A stretch of 64,000 bases of DNA from Ursus arctos (GCF_023065955.2 NW_026622919.1:136501-200500), one strand, 5' to 3'; counted from the first letter of the stretch, positions 45,965 through 58,488 are shown. Notes: generated by a model from the letters alone, not told the origin. Translations and numbers: made by a program.

Positions 45965-46204
45965 CACGTAGGAGAGAGGCAGGAGTCAGCTGTGGTCCCA
46001 CCAGGCAGGGAAGGCAGGCAGAGCTGACAGAGCCCCACGCACCCCCGTCCCCCAGCCTTCGCTCCAAGGCATCTGTGCGGCCCAAAGCTGCCAAGACTCC
46101 CCAGGGACCCTCGCTCAGCTGACAGGAGGTCACAGCCCACGTGGCACGGCCACAGAGGCATCCAGCCGCAGCTGTGTCTTTCAGCACCGTCTCCATGAGC
46201 ACAT
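45965..46204 (-). other. candidate exon (minus strand), unassigned
   Basis: On the minus strand, 'ccctgttggctccgcag' precedes an open 240-base segment that ends at G|GTGAGG. Start and end phases are both 1. The peptide begins VLMETVLKDTAAAGCLCG and has no recognised domain. Splice-site words are common in GC-rich DNA, so this is weak. It is listed because the frame, phase symmetry and both borders agree. Confidence 0.18.
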
Positions 46205-48089
46205 CTGCGGAGCCAACAGGGAGGGTTTCCAACGGCCAGAGGAGGGCGGGCCGTTTGCACAGGGTTTAGGGTTTTAAGCAGCCAAAGTAAACCCACGTGT
46301 GAGCTGTTATGTAACCTGCTCAGCCAGCCTGACTGCCCTCCCTCCCTCGCCTCCTGGACAGCGGGAGACGAGCCTGGGCACCGCGTGCACCTATACCTGC
46401 CCTCGTAGGCCGAGTGGTGGGAGGTTGCCCCTCCTGACCCTCTTGTGTGGAAGAGTTAGGTCCTCCTCTGGGTTTGGTGCGAGGACGCTGAGGCTGCTGG
46501 GATTCACAGGTGTCTAGAGAGGGCAAACCCCGCCCGCGAGCAAAGGCCAGTGATGCTCCAGTGGGAGCTGCTGCGGGAGACGTTGTCAGGCACCTGAGTG
46601 CGGGGCTGAGGGACCAGCACAGAAGGCCTGAGCCCACGCCAACCAGGCGAAACTTGAGACAGGGTCCTGGTTTGCACACTCTAAACCCTGGTGAGACCTG
46701 AGTGCACACCCACGCCAGACGAGACACACAGACAGAGAACCGGACACCTAGCCAGAGCTGGTCCCCCTCTGGGCCCTGACCCACTGTTCTAAAACCATTT
46801 TTTCATTTCAGGTAAATAGGACTCCTGGCTCGCAAAGGACAAATTCGGGACCCTTTCTGCCTACTCACTGAAGCTCCGACCCACCACCCCCACCCCCACA
46901 CGGTCCAGGAACCAGCGTGGTTCCACCAACCTGGCTCCCTGGGTCTGTCCATGTCAGCCTCATGTGGACACAGTGTGGCAGAGGAAGACCTGTGTGATGG
47001 AAGATGCCCCCCAGCCCCTCCCAGCCCCTAACAGCCCCTCCCAGCACCCAGCAGGAAGGGCCTCAATGCTTTCAACCATCTGGGGGCTTCAACTCTAAGA
47101 GTTTGGTCTGTCCTGCCTGAGGATTCCCTGAATTCTTCCTTCTTCATTTCTTCTGCGGGTAGTTCCAGAGCCTCCAGCTAAGGCAGGCCCGCATCTTCTG
47201 GATGAAGCCTGTGCCCATAGGGTTAATGAGGTTGAGGCAGAGGGGGATGGGCAGACCCTGCTCTCCCAGCCTTCTTCACTGCAGGCCTAGAGCACAGCGG
47301 GCAGTGTATTGGGCAGAGGGCCCATCCCACCCAGAAGGCACCTCAGCCCTGGCCTGGCCCAGTGTCCACCCTAGTCCATCTGTCTCTGACGGCACAGGTG
47401 TATTTGAGAGCTCATGGTGTGCCCTAGGCTGTAGGTAAATACAGAGAGGTATTAACACAAAAACCTCCATTCTGAAAAAAAAACACCCTCCCCCCTTGGC
47501 ATAACACAAGATGACCATGGGCCAGCATATCTTCTTGGAGGCCCCATGTCTACCTTGAACTGGGTCCCCAGCAGACAGAGAAACCCAACAGAACCTCAGC
47601 CTCTGACTCAGAGAGCCACCCGCAGCGAAGTCCACCGTACTCGGCCTGACCCGCAGGCATCACGGGCTCCCTGCTGCTCCCGCTGTCCACCGTGTGCACC
47701 CATCTTGAGTCTCAGGCCAGAGGAGCTGAGGCAGAGACACCATCTCATCCGAGTGGTGAGAGCGAGGCCCTAGCAGGAAGGCCAGGAGGTGACATTGGGG
47801 GAACGGGTAAATGGCCTGTGGGCCATCCCTCCCTCCCCCTGTGGTCCAGCCCTTCTAACCCTCCTGATATCACCTCCTTCGTGGCCTCCCCAGCATTCAC
47901 AAAGAAACTGGTGTTGTTCCGCTTAGTACCAAAGAGCAAACATTTATTCAACAAACATTAAATACTTAACACGTGAGAAAACAAAACAGTAACGCCCTTG
48001 GTGGTAAGAGCTCATGTGTGCTGAGCTGGGCACCCTGAGGAAAGACCTGAACCCAGGTCGGCCCAACCCCAACTGGGCCGCAGGAGGTG
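46205..48089. other. unassigned GC-rich sequence
   Basis: Contains a C-rich quasi-repeat at 47007-47048 (agcccctccc units). Overlapping frames up to 154 codons have no domain. No gene or repeat family recognised. Confidence 0.4.
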
Positions 48090-48600
48090 CAGGGCACTAG
48101 GGGCCTGGAGCAGCTGAGGGCAAGATTTGAGGGGAGCCCACGGGCTCCATGGTCTGGCTCTGGCCTGGAGGTGGGTGGGCACTGGAGGGACAGACGGGAG
48201 CAGACCGAGAAGCCAGTATGCTGGTCAGGGTCAGAGCAGGCAGCATTCAGCTTGGGAAACAAGGGAGTGAGGCTGTTAGGTGGGGATCAGGAGTGGGGAC
48301 ATTCAGGGAATGGGGAGGGGATGGGTTTCGGTGGTTTGCGTAGGCGAGAAGTAAATGAGGATTCAGGGATCTCGGGAACATGTGTTGGAATCAGTGATTA
48401 CCAGGATATGGAGCTGGGCTTCAATCCCACAGACAGGAGCAGTCAGAGATCCTTGGGAAAAGCAGTTGCAGGAAGAAAACGGTCCCTGAAGCCAGTTGTC
48501 TTCATTGGAGGGTGGAGGCTGCACCAGAGGGCCAGGCCCGGTGGGTGGGGCCAGGAGGAGAGATGTGGCCAAGGTCGGAAGTGCAGACAAGGGAAGCAGA
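48090..48600 (-). mobile_element. possible L2 fragment, antisense (weak)
   Basis: The purine-rich plus strand with 'gcctggaggtggg', 'gggagcagaccgagaagccag' and related words loosely follows the antisense L2 reverse-transcriptase region seen at 2238-2960. The match is poor. The 176-codon plus frame (48087-48617) is probably a by-product of its base skew. Confidence 0.3.
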
Positions 48601-48955
48601 GGTCAGAGCAACTTTAAAACCAAGACTGAGGCACACAAATTGTCCTTCATTTTACATTAAAGCTAATCTTATTCTGTATCATAATCTGTTAAGAGAAAGC
48701 AGACAAAAGGAAGGAAGACAGGGAGAAAGACAGCAGGGGTTGGGAAGACACGGGGAACCAAGGAGGGACGCAGGGCAGGAGCCCAGGAGGTGGGGCCAGC
48801 TCAGGGTAGAGGGGACGGCGTCCACCCACTCAGCCAGGCAGCAGCCCCAGGTGCTCTGACCCCTGGAACACGGCATGGCTTATCCTCTGTAGAGTTTTCT
48901 ACTTTTCATTATTTTAGGTAAACGTTTTTTTCTGGGCGTAGAGGTTTTCCATGCC
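48601..48955. other. unassigned purine-rich sequence
   Basis: A G/A-rich patch at 48690-48800 and nothing else recognised. Confidence 0.4.
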
Positions 48956-49393
48956 TGTATTCATTTCCTAGGGTTGTTCTAACAGCTGACCACAAACCGG
49001 AGAGGCTTAAGACAACTGAAATCATCCTCTCCCAGGTTTGGAGACCAGAAGCTTGACATGAAGGTGTTGGCAGGACCCCCCTCCATCCAGATGCTCTAGG
49101 GAAGGGTTTTTCTGTGATTCTCCCGGCTACTGGGGACTCCAGGCGTCCCTGGGCTGAATCACTCCATCTCCATCTTCTTCATCACATGGCTTCCCCTCTG
49201 TGTCTCTCCTCTTCTGTCCCTCATGAGGACACTCGTTATCCGGTTTAGGACCCACCCAGTGGCCCAAGATGTTCTCATCTTAAGATCTTATTTACTCCTG
49301 CAAAGATCCTTTTCCAAATAAGGTCACAGTCACAGGCCTAGGTGTTAGAACATGGACATGTCTGGAAGGAGATGCATTATTCAACCCACAACA
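48956..49393 (+). mobile_element. ERVL-type (MLT2-like) solo LTR
   Basis: It runs from TGTATTCATTTCCTAGGGTT to 'ttcaacccacaaca', beginning TG and ending CA. It contains in order 'accacaaaccggagaggctt', 'gctgaatcactccatctcc', 'aggacccacccagtgg' and 'ccaaataaggtcaca'. The flanks ATGCC (left) and ATGCA (right) match at four of five bases, consistent with a decayed 5-bp TSD. There is no internal viral sequence. Confidence 0.65.
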
Positions 49394-49549
49394 ATGCAGA
49401 AAACTGAAGTCTGAAGAAGAAAATACCCACTTCCCCAGGCCCCACCATCCCCAAAGGACCATTAGGGTATTTAGGGATATTTCCTTTGCCTTTTTCCTAT
49501 GTTTTATAATGTGGGAGGAAGTTCCACATGGAATTTTACACTACATATT

Positions 49550-50500
49550 TTGAATTGACTTTGGTAAGGCATAATTAACATACGTAACACAGATACATAA
49601 TAATACATAATACATAATACAATGTACAGATCTTAAGTGCAGTTCTGTGAATTTTGATGAATGCATGCGCTCTGGCCACCACCCCATCAACATACAGATG
49701 CTTCCCTCCTGCCCTTGGCAACGCTCTCCAACGCAGGCAGGATTTTCCCATCATGCTTTTTATTGTCACGGCCACCTCCCTAATCTTCGGACCGCATCCC
49801 ACCTGTTGTTATGTGCTGCCTATGTTCCATCATTCATAGACACGCCGTCTGCTCCCTTGCAGCTGAAACCATGGCCAGAGGCATAGGAACCGACTCGGCT
49901 GTGCTTCTGGCACTGGGCACACTAACTCGTATCTCTCTGCTTATAAACAAGGCTGTGAGAACATGTTGGTGCCTAAGTTTTGTCCACTTCTGTTTTCTTC
50001 GAGATGCCTTATCCAGAGTAGAAGGCACAAGTCCAAAGGTGTGCACTTTCTCAAGGACACGGTCAGACTTCTTCCCTGAAAATGGCACAGGACCAGACTC
50101 TCAGTGACCACAACCTCCAGCACACAGTATAAGATGAAAGGCCTTGGGGCGCCTGAGGGGCTCAGTCGGTGACGCGTCTGCCTTCGGCTCAGGTCCTGAT
50201 CCCGGGGTCCTGGGATCGAGCCCCACAGCGGGCTCCCTGCTCGGTAGGGAGTCTGCTTCTCCCTCTCCCTCTGCTGCTCCCCCTGCTTGTGTGCACGCTC
50301 TCTTGCTCTCTCTCAAATAAATAACATTTTTTAAAGGCGTAAAGGCCTAGCTGGTTTGCTCTGTGTCTCTTTGATCACAGGTGAGACCATTTTTTCCATA
50401 TACTTATTAGCCTTTTGGATTCTCACAATTCTGAACTACCTGCTTATGACCTTGACCCATTCGTCTATTGGGAAAACACTGTGCTCAAGGGGAAAGCAGC
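49550..50500 (-). mobile_element. L1 LINE, antisense, interrupted by a SINE
   Basis: Left part: 'aggcataattaacatacgta', 'tcaacatacagatgcttccc' and 'ttggcaacgctctcc' match the antisense L1 3' region, then 'cttataaacaaggctgtgag'. Right part, after the SINE at 50145-50340: 'ccatatacttattagcc', 'ccttgacccattcgtctattg' continues antisense ORF2. A short (ATACATA)n patch lies at 49590-49622. Confidence 0.65.
50137..50348 (+). mobile_element. Can-SINE with 8-bp target-site duplication, inside L1
   Basis: The body runs from 'ggggcgcctgaggggctcag' through the B-box-like GGGATCGAGCCC, a CT-rich middle, and ends 'caaataaataacattttt'. AAAGGCCT occurs at 50137-50144 and 50341-50348. It splits the antisense L1, so it is younger than that L1. 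Confidence 0.93.
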
Positions 50501-51599
50501 TTTGCTCCCAGGAAGGGAAACTGTCTCTGGGCTGTGTCCCCAAGGCCCCAGGCGAGGCCGGGTGCCCGCTAGGCCTGGGCCTCCTTCATCCCCGGCACCA
50601 CTGACGGGTCGCTGAGGAAACAGCACTTGGCTCTGCTTCCCAGGGGCCACCCACTGAGAACATTTCTTCCTGCAGTAGCAACCTTGCGTGCAAAGGAACA
50701 AGGAGTGTGGTGCAGATCTGCTGTCAGTAGGACAATGCGAACGCTGAGAAGTGCACTGACTGAACTGAAGGCCCAGCCTTTGGGTCCCAAGAACCCTCGC
50801 TCCCAGTCTTAGGAGCGTTGCAGCCACGGGGAGGCTTCTGCTGCAGGGCTAGCAGCTGGCAGGGTCTGGCCCTCACCGCCCAGAGAACTGCAGATTGGAG
50901 AATCCACACGTGGAATAAACAGACGAGTGATCAGAACCCGAACGGGGAAAAGGAAGAGAAGGGAGAGCCGCTCCTGGATCTGGCGTTGAGCTGGCAGAGC
51001 TGCGGGCTGAGGCTGGGCCCGACTCTCGCCCTCGGGCGCAGGACACCAGACACCCCGCTTGCACAGCAGTTCCCAGGCTCACGGGCGGCTGCTGAGCCCA
51101 AGGGAGCATTGCAGCTGCAATCCACACCCCAACAGTGTGGATCTGGGCAACCCCCTCTGACAGAGGCAGAATCGTGGAAAGTGGTGGGTTTGGAGACACC
51201 AGGGTAAGTGCACCGTGGGCCCTGAGAACAGAGAGCGGCTAGAACCACCCAGCACACAGTGGTGCTTACTAAGTGTTAACACACAGGAGGGGGCTGGGGT
51301 CATTGGGGCCAGAATGGGAAGCTCGGAGGAGGTGTAGTGCTCTCAGGACCACCCTCCGGCCTCTGCAGCACAGGGAGAAGGGGAGGCTGAGTGAGAGGCA
51401 CGCATCCCTGCCAGAGTCAGCGGGAAAGCTGTGCAGAGATGGCCCCTCTGCTGGCTCTGTCCCTTTCAACCGCAGCCTCCACCCCCACCCCTCTTCATGC
51501 GCCTGATTCTTTCTTCCCCAGAACCTTCTATCACTAAGCTTATAGCCCACCCCTCCCCAATATTACAACCCATTCAAATGTAGGCTTAAAGAAGGTAGA
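50501..51599. other. unassigned GC-rich sequence
   Basis: Overlapping frames of 108-129 codons on both strands. The minus frame at 50465-50827 starts like a mitochondrial presequence but opens with GTG, not ATG, and has no domain. No gene accepted. Confidence 0.4.
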
Positions 51600-51690
51600 T
51601 GTTTTTCAAGGACATTTTTCCAGCACCTAGAAACTTCCGGACACGTACTAGATGCTCGATAAATGTGTACTGAGTGAGTGAAATACAAGG
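51600..51690 (+). mobile_element. L2 LINE 3' end
   Basis: 'ccagcacctagaaacttccgg', then 'gtactagatgctcgataaat', then 'gtgtactgagtgagtgaa' is the typical sense L2 3' terminus (...gcacatagtaggtgctcaataaatgt...). Confidence 0.7.
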
Positions 51691-51879
51691 CAGGGAAGCT
51701 TGCCCTACAGGGCGTCAGACCTATAACCAAGCTGTAGAGACCAGGGTGCCGTGGCACTGGCCACCGGGGCGAACACAGAGCCCAGAAGCAGCCCCACGAG
51801 CAGATGGAACCCTGGCGCCTGACGGGGCTCAAGTGCACGTCAGCAAACGGTGCCGGGGAGCTGGTCACGCACATTAAAA
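51691..51879. other. unassigned sequence
   Basis: Nothing recognised. Confidence 0.4.
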
Positions 51880-52500
51880 AGTGAAACTGGATCCCTACCT
51901 TGAACCAAACACATGGAAGATTGCTTCCAGATGGATAAGCGCTCGTATGTGAAAAGCAAGATTTTGAATATCTTTACACATTCAAGCCCAGGAAGGGTTG
52001 GTTAGGGCACACACGGGGACATCATAAAGGGAAAAAGGCAGGCGAATTCCACTGCATTCCAATTAAGAACTTCATCAAAGACAAGAGACAGGTCCCGAAC
52101 TCAGAGAAAAATACCACACAGACGAGGCAGGGTCCCCACAGAGAAATCGCCGGGCATTGGCTCAGGCACCACAGGACACCCGCTCAAGGTGGGTAGAGGC
52201 TGGCGCACGCCGAAGGGAGCTGGCATGGCCGGGAAGTGTGCGGGAAGACAGCACTTTCATTAATAATCAGGGAAACTAAAAATAAAACCACAGCCAGAGA
52301 CCATGTTAGACTCACCAGATCCACAAACAGGAAGGGTCCGGAGCACGTGGAGCACCGTGCAGGGCGGTCCAGGGTCCGTTCACACCGCCTCCCCACCGTG
52401 CCAGTGGGTGAGAGCACAGGGGGCGTTCCAGTCTTCTTCGAACTCTGCGTGCCTGGGGGAATGCGCTATCTTGCATATATGACAAATTTTTAATAAATAG
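51880..52500 (+). mobile_element. L1 LINE, 3' ORF2 fragment
   Basis: 'agtgaaactggatccctacc', 'catcaaagacaagagacagg', 'cattaataatcagggaaact' and 'accatgttagactcaccaga' follow L1 ORF2 in sense order. Decayed, 5'-truncated and without an open frame. Confidence 0.7.
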
Positions 52501-52857
52501 CAAATTTCATTCTTCTGATTAAAGAAAAATGAGCTGTAAAAAGGGTTCAGATCTCTAATCTCTGTAGATTTAAAGTATTTTATGTTCTGTTTTGCTTTTC
52601 CTTAAAGATGAGGATTATGTCTTATTTATATATTTATTCTCAGTACTTGCTGCGTGATAGAGACACTGAAAAGAATGGAGAATAAATTCCCCAAAAGCCA
52701 AGGATCTGAAGGGAATGGAGGCTGGGGCCACACTGTCACTAGGTGTCTGAGGGGGCCTCTAACATAAGGGCAGATCTGGGTACCAAATGTTTGCAACATG
52801 GGTGCTCCTGGGGATTGGGGGGGCTCTGAGAGTGTTGGGGTAAGAAAGGCATTTTCC
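52501..52857. other. unassigned sequence
   Basis: A/T-rich on the left and GC-rich on the right. Nothing recognised. Confidence 0.4.
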
Positions 52858-53985
52858 TTAAGCAGCAGGGGTGAGCCTTGGGGATATGTCAAGGATGGTG
52901 AGGAGCCAATATTCTTCTTTGCAAATGAGAGGAGGGTGTGAAAAACCTGCCCAGCCCCTGCCCAGTGCAGAGGGTGCCACCTGGACCCCATGGTTCCCAT
53001 TGCTCCTGGGGAGAGGACAAACTCCAGGGACTCTAGTTGGTGATTCTCTGAGAACAAGTCTCTGGACTGAGTCCCAAAGGCTCTGGAAGGCTCTTTCACA
53101 CATCCTAAATCCTGGGACTCCCAGCAACATAGGGGCACAGGGGACCCCACTCTTGCCCCAGGGTAGAGACCACTCTTGACCCTTTGGAGAGCAGAGTGGG
53201 TACTGGCCAGCAAATGGTGAGGCCCATGACCGCCTTGTGGCAGGTACAGGAGTAGGGAGCCCATGGAGGGTGTATGGGGGAGTTGACAGAGACAGGGTGA
53301 GGGTCAGGTCCTGCCAGGCCCACTGATATCCCCAGTCCCCACGGGAGGACAATGGGCACACATAGGCAGGGACCTGACAGGCACTGGACCGCATCCAGCC
53401 TTGCCTCTCGTGGGCCTCTTCTTGACCCAGGCCTCGGCAGGCAGTGCCCCCAGAGCCACAAAGCCATCCAGGTCCAACATCCCGGGAAGAAGGCAGGACA
53501 AGCAGGGCGGTCACGGGAAGGGCGGGGGTGGAATGGGAAGTAGGGGAGAAGCAGCAGGACAGCATGTCCCCTCCATGCCCATGGGTCTCCCAGGGCAGTG
53601 CCGCAGGCAGGTATGGGGACCCCACAGCCTCAACCCCCGAGACTGAGGACAGGAGTGCCGGTTGCTGATGTCGCCCGGCAACAGGGCCAGCTGCTCGCAC
53701 GCATACTTGTGAAATGAGGTATTTAATAACTGAAGCAGCGCAGCCAGAATCAAGGGCATACGAAGGGGTAAGAGGAAGAAGCAAACCCAAAGTTAACAAG
53801 AAGTGGTGAGAAAAGAGGGAACAGAGAAAGTGGGGGTGCAGCTGAACATCTAAGTCTCCAATTAGCCTTTGGTGGCAACACTTTGGGGAACGTGACAGTG
53901 ACAGAGAGCGTAGTGCGGCTAGAAAAGGAGCCAACGGGGTAGTGAGCAAATGTGTCTTGTAAACATAATGATTTGCTTCTAACAT
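52858..53985 (-). other. longest open frame in the window (375 codons), not accepted as a gene
   Basis: An uninterrupted minus-strand frame starts MLEANHYVYKTHLLTTPLAP. The minus strand here is pyrimidine-rich and A-poor, so stops are rare, and two other minus frames (212 and 120 codons) are open over the same bases. No domain, signal peptide or known family is visible. It may be part of an unnamed carnivore repeat. Length alone is unusual but composition offers a simpler reason. Confidence 0.15.
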
Positions 53986-56187
53986 TTTAAAAGAGCTCTT
54001 ATTTTAGATCATAATGGAGAAAACCCTTTTGAAAGTGCCCACCCCATGAAGGCATCAGGGGCACGGGGACAGAGTGCAGAAAATCCCCAGGATTCACTCA
54101 GCCAGCACCTGAGTGTGGGGTGTCTGCCTCCTTCTCCCCACGTGGACCTCAGCCGAACTCAGAGCAGCCAGGCCTCCTCTGTGGAGCAGAGTCCCGACTG
54201 GGCCTCAGTCCCACCCTGAGACCGAGTCCACTTTCCCACACCCCATGGTCTTGGTGTGCTGGGGGTCCCCGGGATGCAGCCCCTAGCAGTCTCTTGCTCT
54301 GGGCCGACCCCCTGAAAACACCAGGTTCCTGCCCCTCAGCGCACAGCTGTCCAGCTGGGGCTTTCCTCTTCCAGACGTGAGATGTCTCCTCATTTGGCCA
54401 TCGGCTTCCCCCCACGTTGCCAGCCCATGGGTGCCTCCCTCGCCCTCGCCTGATCCCCTGCTGGACCCAAGGGCACCCTCCCCAGGCACAGCCCCCAAAA
54501 CACGTGCCTGCTTCCTGAGCCAAACCCAATTGCTCTGACCATACCCATCTGGGCCCCACGTCACGCTGACTTCAAGGTTGACCCTGCTGGTTTTGCTCTG
54601 AGTTCCATGCCCCAAATTGCATCCTGACACACCAGGGAGCTCCTTCCAGCACCAGGTGTCCCACCTGCCTGCCCCTCCCCACTGTGCACCCTCCCCAGGG
54701 ACCTGCTTGGAGCCTCACCACCCAATAAAAATTCATGCACACAAATGAGGTCAGACTTGCCCGGGTATAAGGGAAGCCCAGTAGCCGAGCTTCATCTGTC
54801 TGCCATTTGTAAAGGCCTGGGGAGCCTGGCCCACCTCCTCCTTACCCCTCTCTTGCTCACCCTCCAGACAGAGTCCACAATCCCCTCCTGTGTTTGCCGC
54901 ACCCTGACCCTCATCTGCTGGCTTCTCTCTCCCTCCTTTCCCATCTGGCTGCTCCCCCCTTTACCTTTCTCAGCTGGCAGTTTCCTGACCTTGCTGAATA
55001 GCCAAACACTCTCTCAGATGCTTTCCAGGCAGAGCTCCCTGAGTCCCTCCTCCTGAGGCCCCTTCACCCAGAGTGGGAGACATCCAGGACCAAGAGAGTG
55101 TGTCCCCTGTCCCATGCCCAGAGGGACCAGGAGAGGAAAATGGAACCAGCTGACCACACCAGGCCCCAAGCCTCCCACACCCTGGTTCTCACCCACGAGT
55201 CCATGGAGGTGTGTTGACCATCTGGATATCCCAGGCCTGTCAGCCCTGCAGGCCAGCCCTGCAGACACCTCCCCTCAACCCTCCAGGACCCACGTTCCCA
55301 GTTTTGCATGGGAGGGCAGGACACCCCCATCTCTAAGGTCAGCCAATGTCTTCTGCACCCTTTGTTCCATCCACCCTCCTGCACGAAGCCCCCAGTCAAA
55401 GGCCGACGGTGGCTGCATGGGCGGTGCAGGGCGGGGGTGGGGGTGGGGGATGTCTGAACTTCATGTGGTTCTCTGCTCCCAAGTTTCCAACAATTTAAGG
55501 AATGTTGGAGGCCTGGGGTCAGAATGTAAACAAGGCTTCTCACAGAATCAGTGAGGGCAGTGACCTCACCATGAACGGCAGGGTGTCCCTGACGCCTCAG
55601 ACGACCCACCACGTGTGTGTCTTTTTGGTCTCATGGAAACACGACAGCTTGGCTCTTACAAATGTGAAGTTTGTGCCTTAAGCCAACAGCTTTTAAATTC
55701 CAGAAAAATTGCCTATTTATCATTTTTCTCATTGTGTTTCTTCTCCCCTTATGAGCGTAGCTTGGACGACATGGACCACCTCTGCCTCACGGCCTCGGTT
55801 GTGTGAGGGTCAACGACCCCGCTGTGACTTCCTTCTCTGTCCCGGATGGAGGGACAGCAGCCCCGCACCAGGGCACGCAGGACTGGTGTCTGCCCCGGAA
55901 GAACTGCGCTCCCCGGCCTCAGCCCAGAGGCAGAGAGAGACGGCAACGTCGCACAGGGGCTGCTCTCGTAGCAGGGCCCACCGCGGGGAGAGGCGTGCAC
56001 ATCGCCAGGGCGGAGAAGAAGTGGGCTGTGTAGGAAGACATTCCCTAGAAGACAGGGGGATTATTTGAGATCTGGGATGAGAAACAGAAGCTCGGATAGA
56101 AAAATATATACATAAGGGCGTGCAGAGTGCTCACTGAGGATACGGCACGGGGAAGGGGAGAGCAGACTCTACCCCCCAGGGACTCTC
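53986..56187. other. unassigned sequence
   Basis: Contains an AATAAA at 54724-54729 on plus with no gene attached. A 182-codon minus frame (55064-55612) overlaps a 146-codon plus frame. Moderate CpG density occurs at 55800-56000. No repeat family recognised. Confidence 0.4.
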
Positions 56188-56314
56188 AGACTGCTCCCAT
56201 TTTTTTTGGAGCCCCACTCGGGGCTTGAACTCACGACCCTGAGACAGAGAACCGAGCTGAGATCAAGAGTCGAATGCTTAACTGACTGAGCCCCCCAGGC
56301 GCCCCTAGACTGCT
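56188..56314 (-). mobile_element. truncated Can-SINE, antisense, with short TSD
   Basis: Only the tRNA-related part remains: 'ccccactcggggcttgaact', 'gatcaagagtcgaatgctta' and the end 'gagccccccaggcgcccc', preceded by a short T-run. AGACTGCT repeats at 56188-56195 and 56307-56314, with further near-matching bases beside it. A separate T19-type run lies just downstream at 56320-56336. Confidence 0.88.
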
Positions 56315-56336
56315 TTCACTTTTTTTTTTTTTTTTA

Positions 56337-58488
56337 GCATACTTACGTATTCTTCATAGAAACACCTGATACAGGAAGGGAGCAATGCCATGCCTGAGGG
56401 CTGAGCGTGAAAGCTGAGAGCGCGTGGGGCAGCTTGTCGTGCTGCAGGTCCCAATGCTGCCCGGAGCACCATTGCTCAGGCCGTGGGCGCAGACCACAGT
56501 GACCATCTTGTTTCACCTCCTGGCTGCGGCTGTCCCCACCCGCCCTCCTCAGGGAAGCCCTCCCTTCCATAGCCCCCCGGGGGAGGGAGGGGCCTGGGGT
56601 TGGGGCCTCAGAGGCTGTGTCCGTCCATGTGGGGTGCAGTACCCACACCTTTATCAGAGGGGCTGCCCTGATCACAGAGCCGGGTTTGATGAGAGAGAAG
56701 AAAGGGAGTAGAGTGAATTCTAGAACAGGGGTAATGGCTCCAAGGGAAACGAGCGCTCAGGGTCCAGGCCTGCTGAGGAGGACTCCATCCCTGTCCTTGA
56801 GGGAGGGTGGTTCGGGGCCATTCGGTGGGTGTTCCGGAGTGTCTGACTGCTCACGCCTGCACTTCTGGGCAGCGCTCTGTGCAGGGACCCATGTCAGAGT
56901 GGAGGCCTGACTTCCTGTGCAGGCCCCCAGGGTGGGGCCACAACGTCCCTGTGCGAAAGCCACCCTCCCAGGGAGGAAGGACCGAGCAGGCGGCCCGCTT
57001 GAGGCTGGCTGGACAGCCAACGGGCCACATCATTGTGTGAGGGACAGAGGGGAAGCTCCGCCTGGTCCCCCCAGAGGCCACGGAAGCAGCCGCGTGAGCC
57101 GAGAGGGGAACGCAATGCTACCTGCCCTGCTGGGGTCCCGGAGCCCAGAGCAGGTGGGACCCAGGGAGGCTGAGGGAACCAGAACGGCCCCCACTCGCTG
57201 CGGACCCCACCTGGGCCACCCAGAAAGGTGTCCCTGGGCTGCAGTGGGCTCCAGGAGGACAGGACCTGGACGGCTGGGGTCAGTAACCCTTTGGGAGCAT
57301 CGCTTCAGCTCTGTGGGGCTCCGAGCAAGACTCTGGGTGGGATGTAACAGAGGTAAGAGCCCCGAATACTTCCAGAGCAGCTCTCCAAAGGCAGGGTACC
57401 TGAGAGCTCTGGTCCTGCGTCTGTCTCTGTCCTCCTCCGTGTGTCAGATGACCCTGTTTCTTACCTGGACCCATGATGTAATCCGTGCACGCAGCAACAG
57501 TGCCAAACCCAGGGGTCAAGAGACTTCAGCCTGTGACTATAACAGCTTCTACTTTTTTATAGTTTATTATAATTAATTTATGAAGTTAATAGGAAACACT
57601 CTATGAGACGCTGCGTAGGTGGTGTGGAAACCAGGGATCTGGATGGGGGTTGAGGGGTGGACACAAGACCAGTCTCCAGTCTCTGAGTCTGGGACCCTCG
57701 CCTGAGGACCCAGCAAGGCTCAGGGAGCATGACACCCTGGCTGTGCTCGGACAGCAGCTGACATGCAAGCCGGAACCTGTGGGTAGCCAGCCTCCTCCCC
57801 TGTTCATACCCTCTCCTCCTCCAGCCTCCGGAAGAGCCTCTGACCACCACAGCTCCAGGCTCACTTCCCTCTCCAGCCGGCTGGTCCCATGTCCACCACT
57901 GCCGGGATCACCCCTCTACCCCAGGGCCCCACCCCTGCCTGGGACCCTCCCCTGTACCACACAACTTCCTGGGGCCTCTCTGCATGGGGTGGAGGTGGGG
58001 GGGTATGTTGAACCCAGGCTCCGGGTAATAGTGTTTGTTGACTGAGTGGACAAGACCACCACAGGCAGCCCAGTTCCTTGGGACCCTCAGGAGGAGCCGT
58101 TGGGTCCAAGTAAAGGGGAGGGAACGCCACTCTCCAGTCACATGAGGAGGGAGGAGAGAGTGATTCTAGAACAGTGTCCGTGAGGCATCAGGGCCCTTCA
58201 GCATCCCAGACTAATCTCGCGTTTGTCTGGCTCTGCCTCGACATTCTTAGGGCGTAAGTCATCCGACAGAGCACTGGTCACCAGGAAGAGTGCGCCCTGC
58301 TCGGGGTGGCTGCACTGCCCCCCAACCCCTGTGAGTCCTTGGCTCTTCAACCACACAAGTCACAGAAGGGGAGTGTGAGTGAAGGGTGGGGTGGGGGGCT
58401 TCCCGCCCTGTGTGGACCCTCCCCCTGCCCAGGCAAATTCCCACTCTGTCCTCCGGCCAAAACCCCACCAGCACAGATGAAAACTTAC
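56337..58488. other. unassigned sequence
   Basis: A 219-codon plus frame (56917-57576) overlaps minus frames and ends in A/T-rich DNA, with no domain. No repeat family recognised. Confidence 0.4.

Noticed and set aside
50465..50827. minus frame with a presequence-like N-terminus
   Set aside because: It starts with GTG, has no domain and overlaps an L1 edge and other frames.
54715..54735. AATAAA on the plus strand
   Set aside because: No coding exon or GT-rich downstream element supports a real transcript end.
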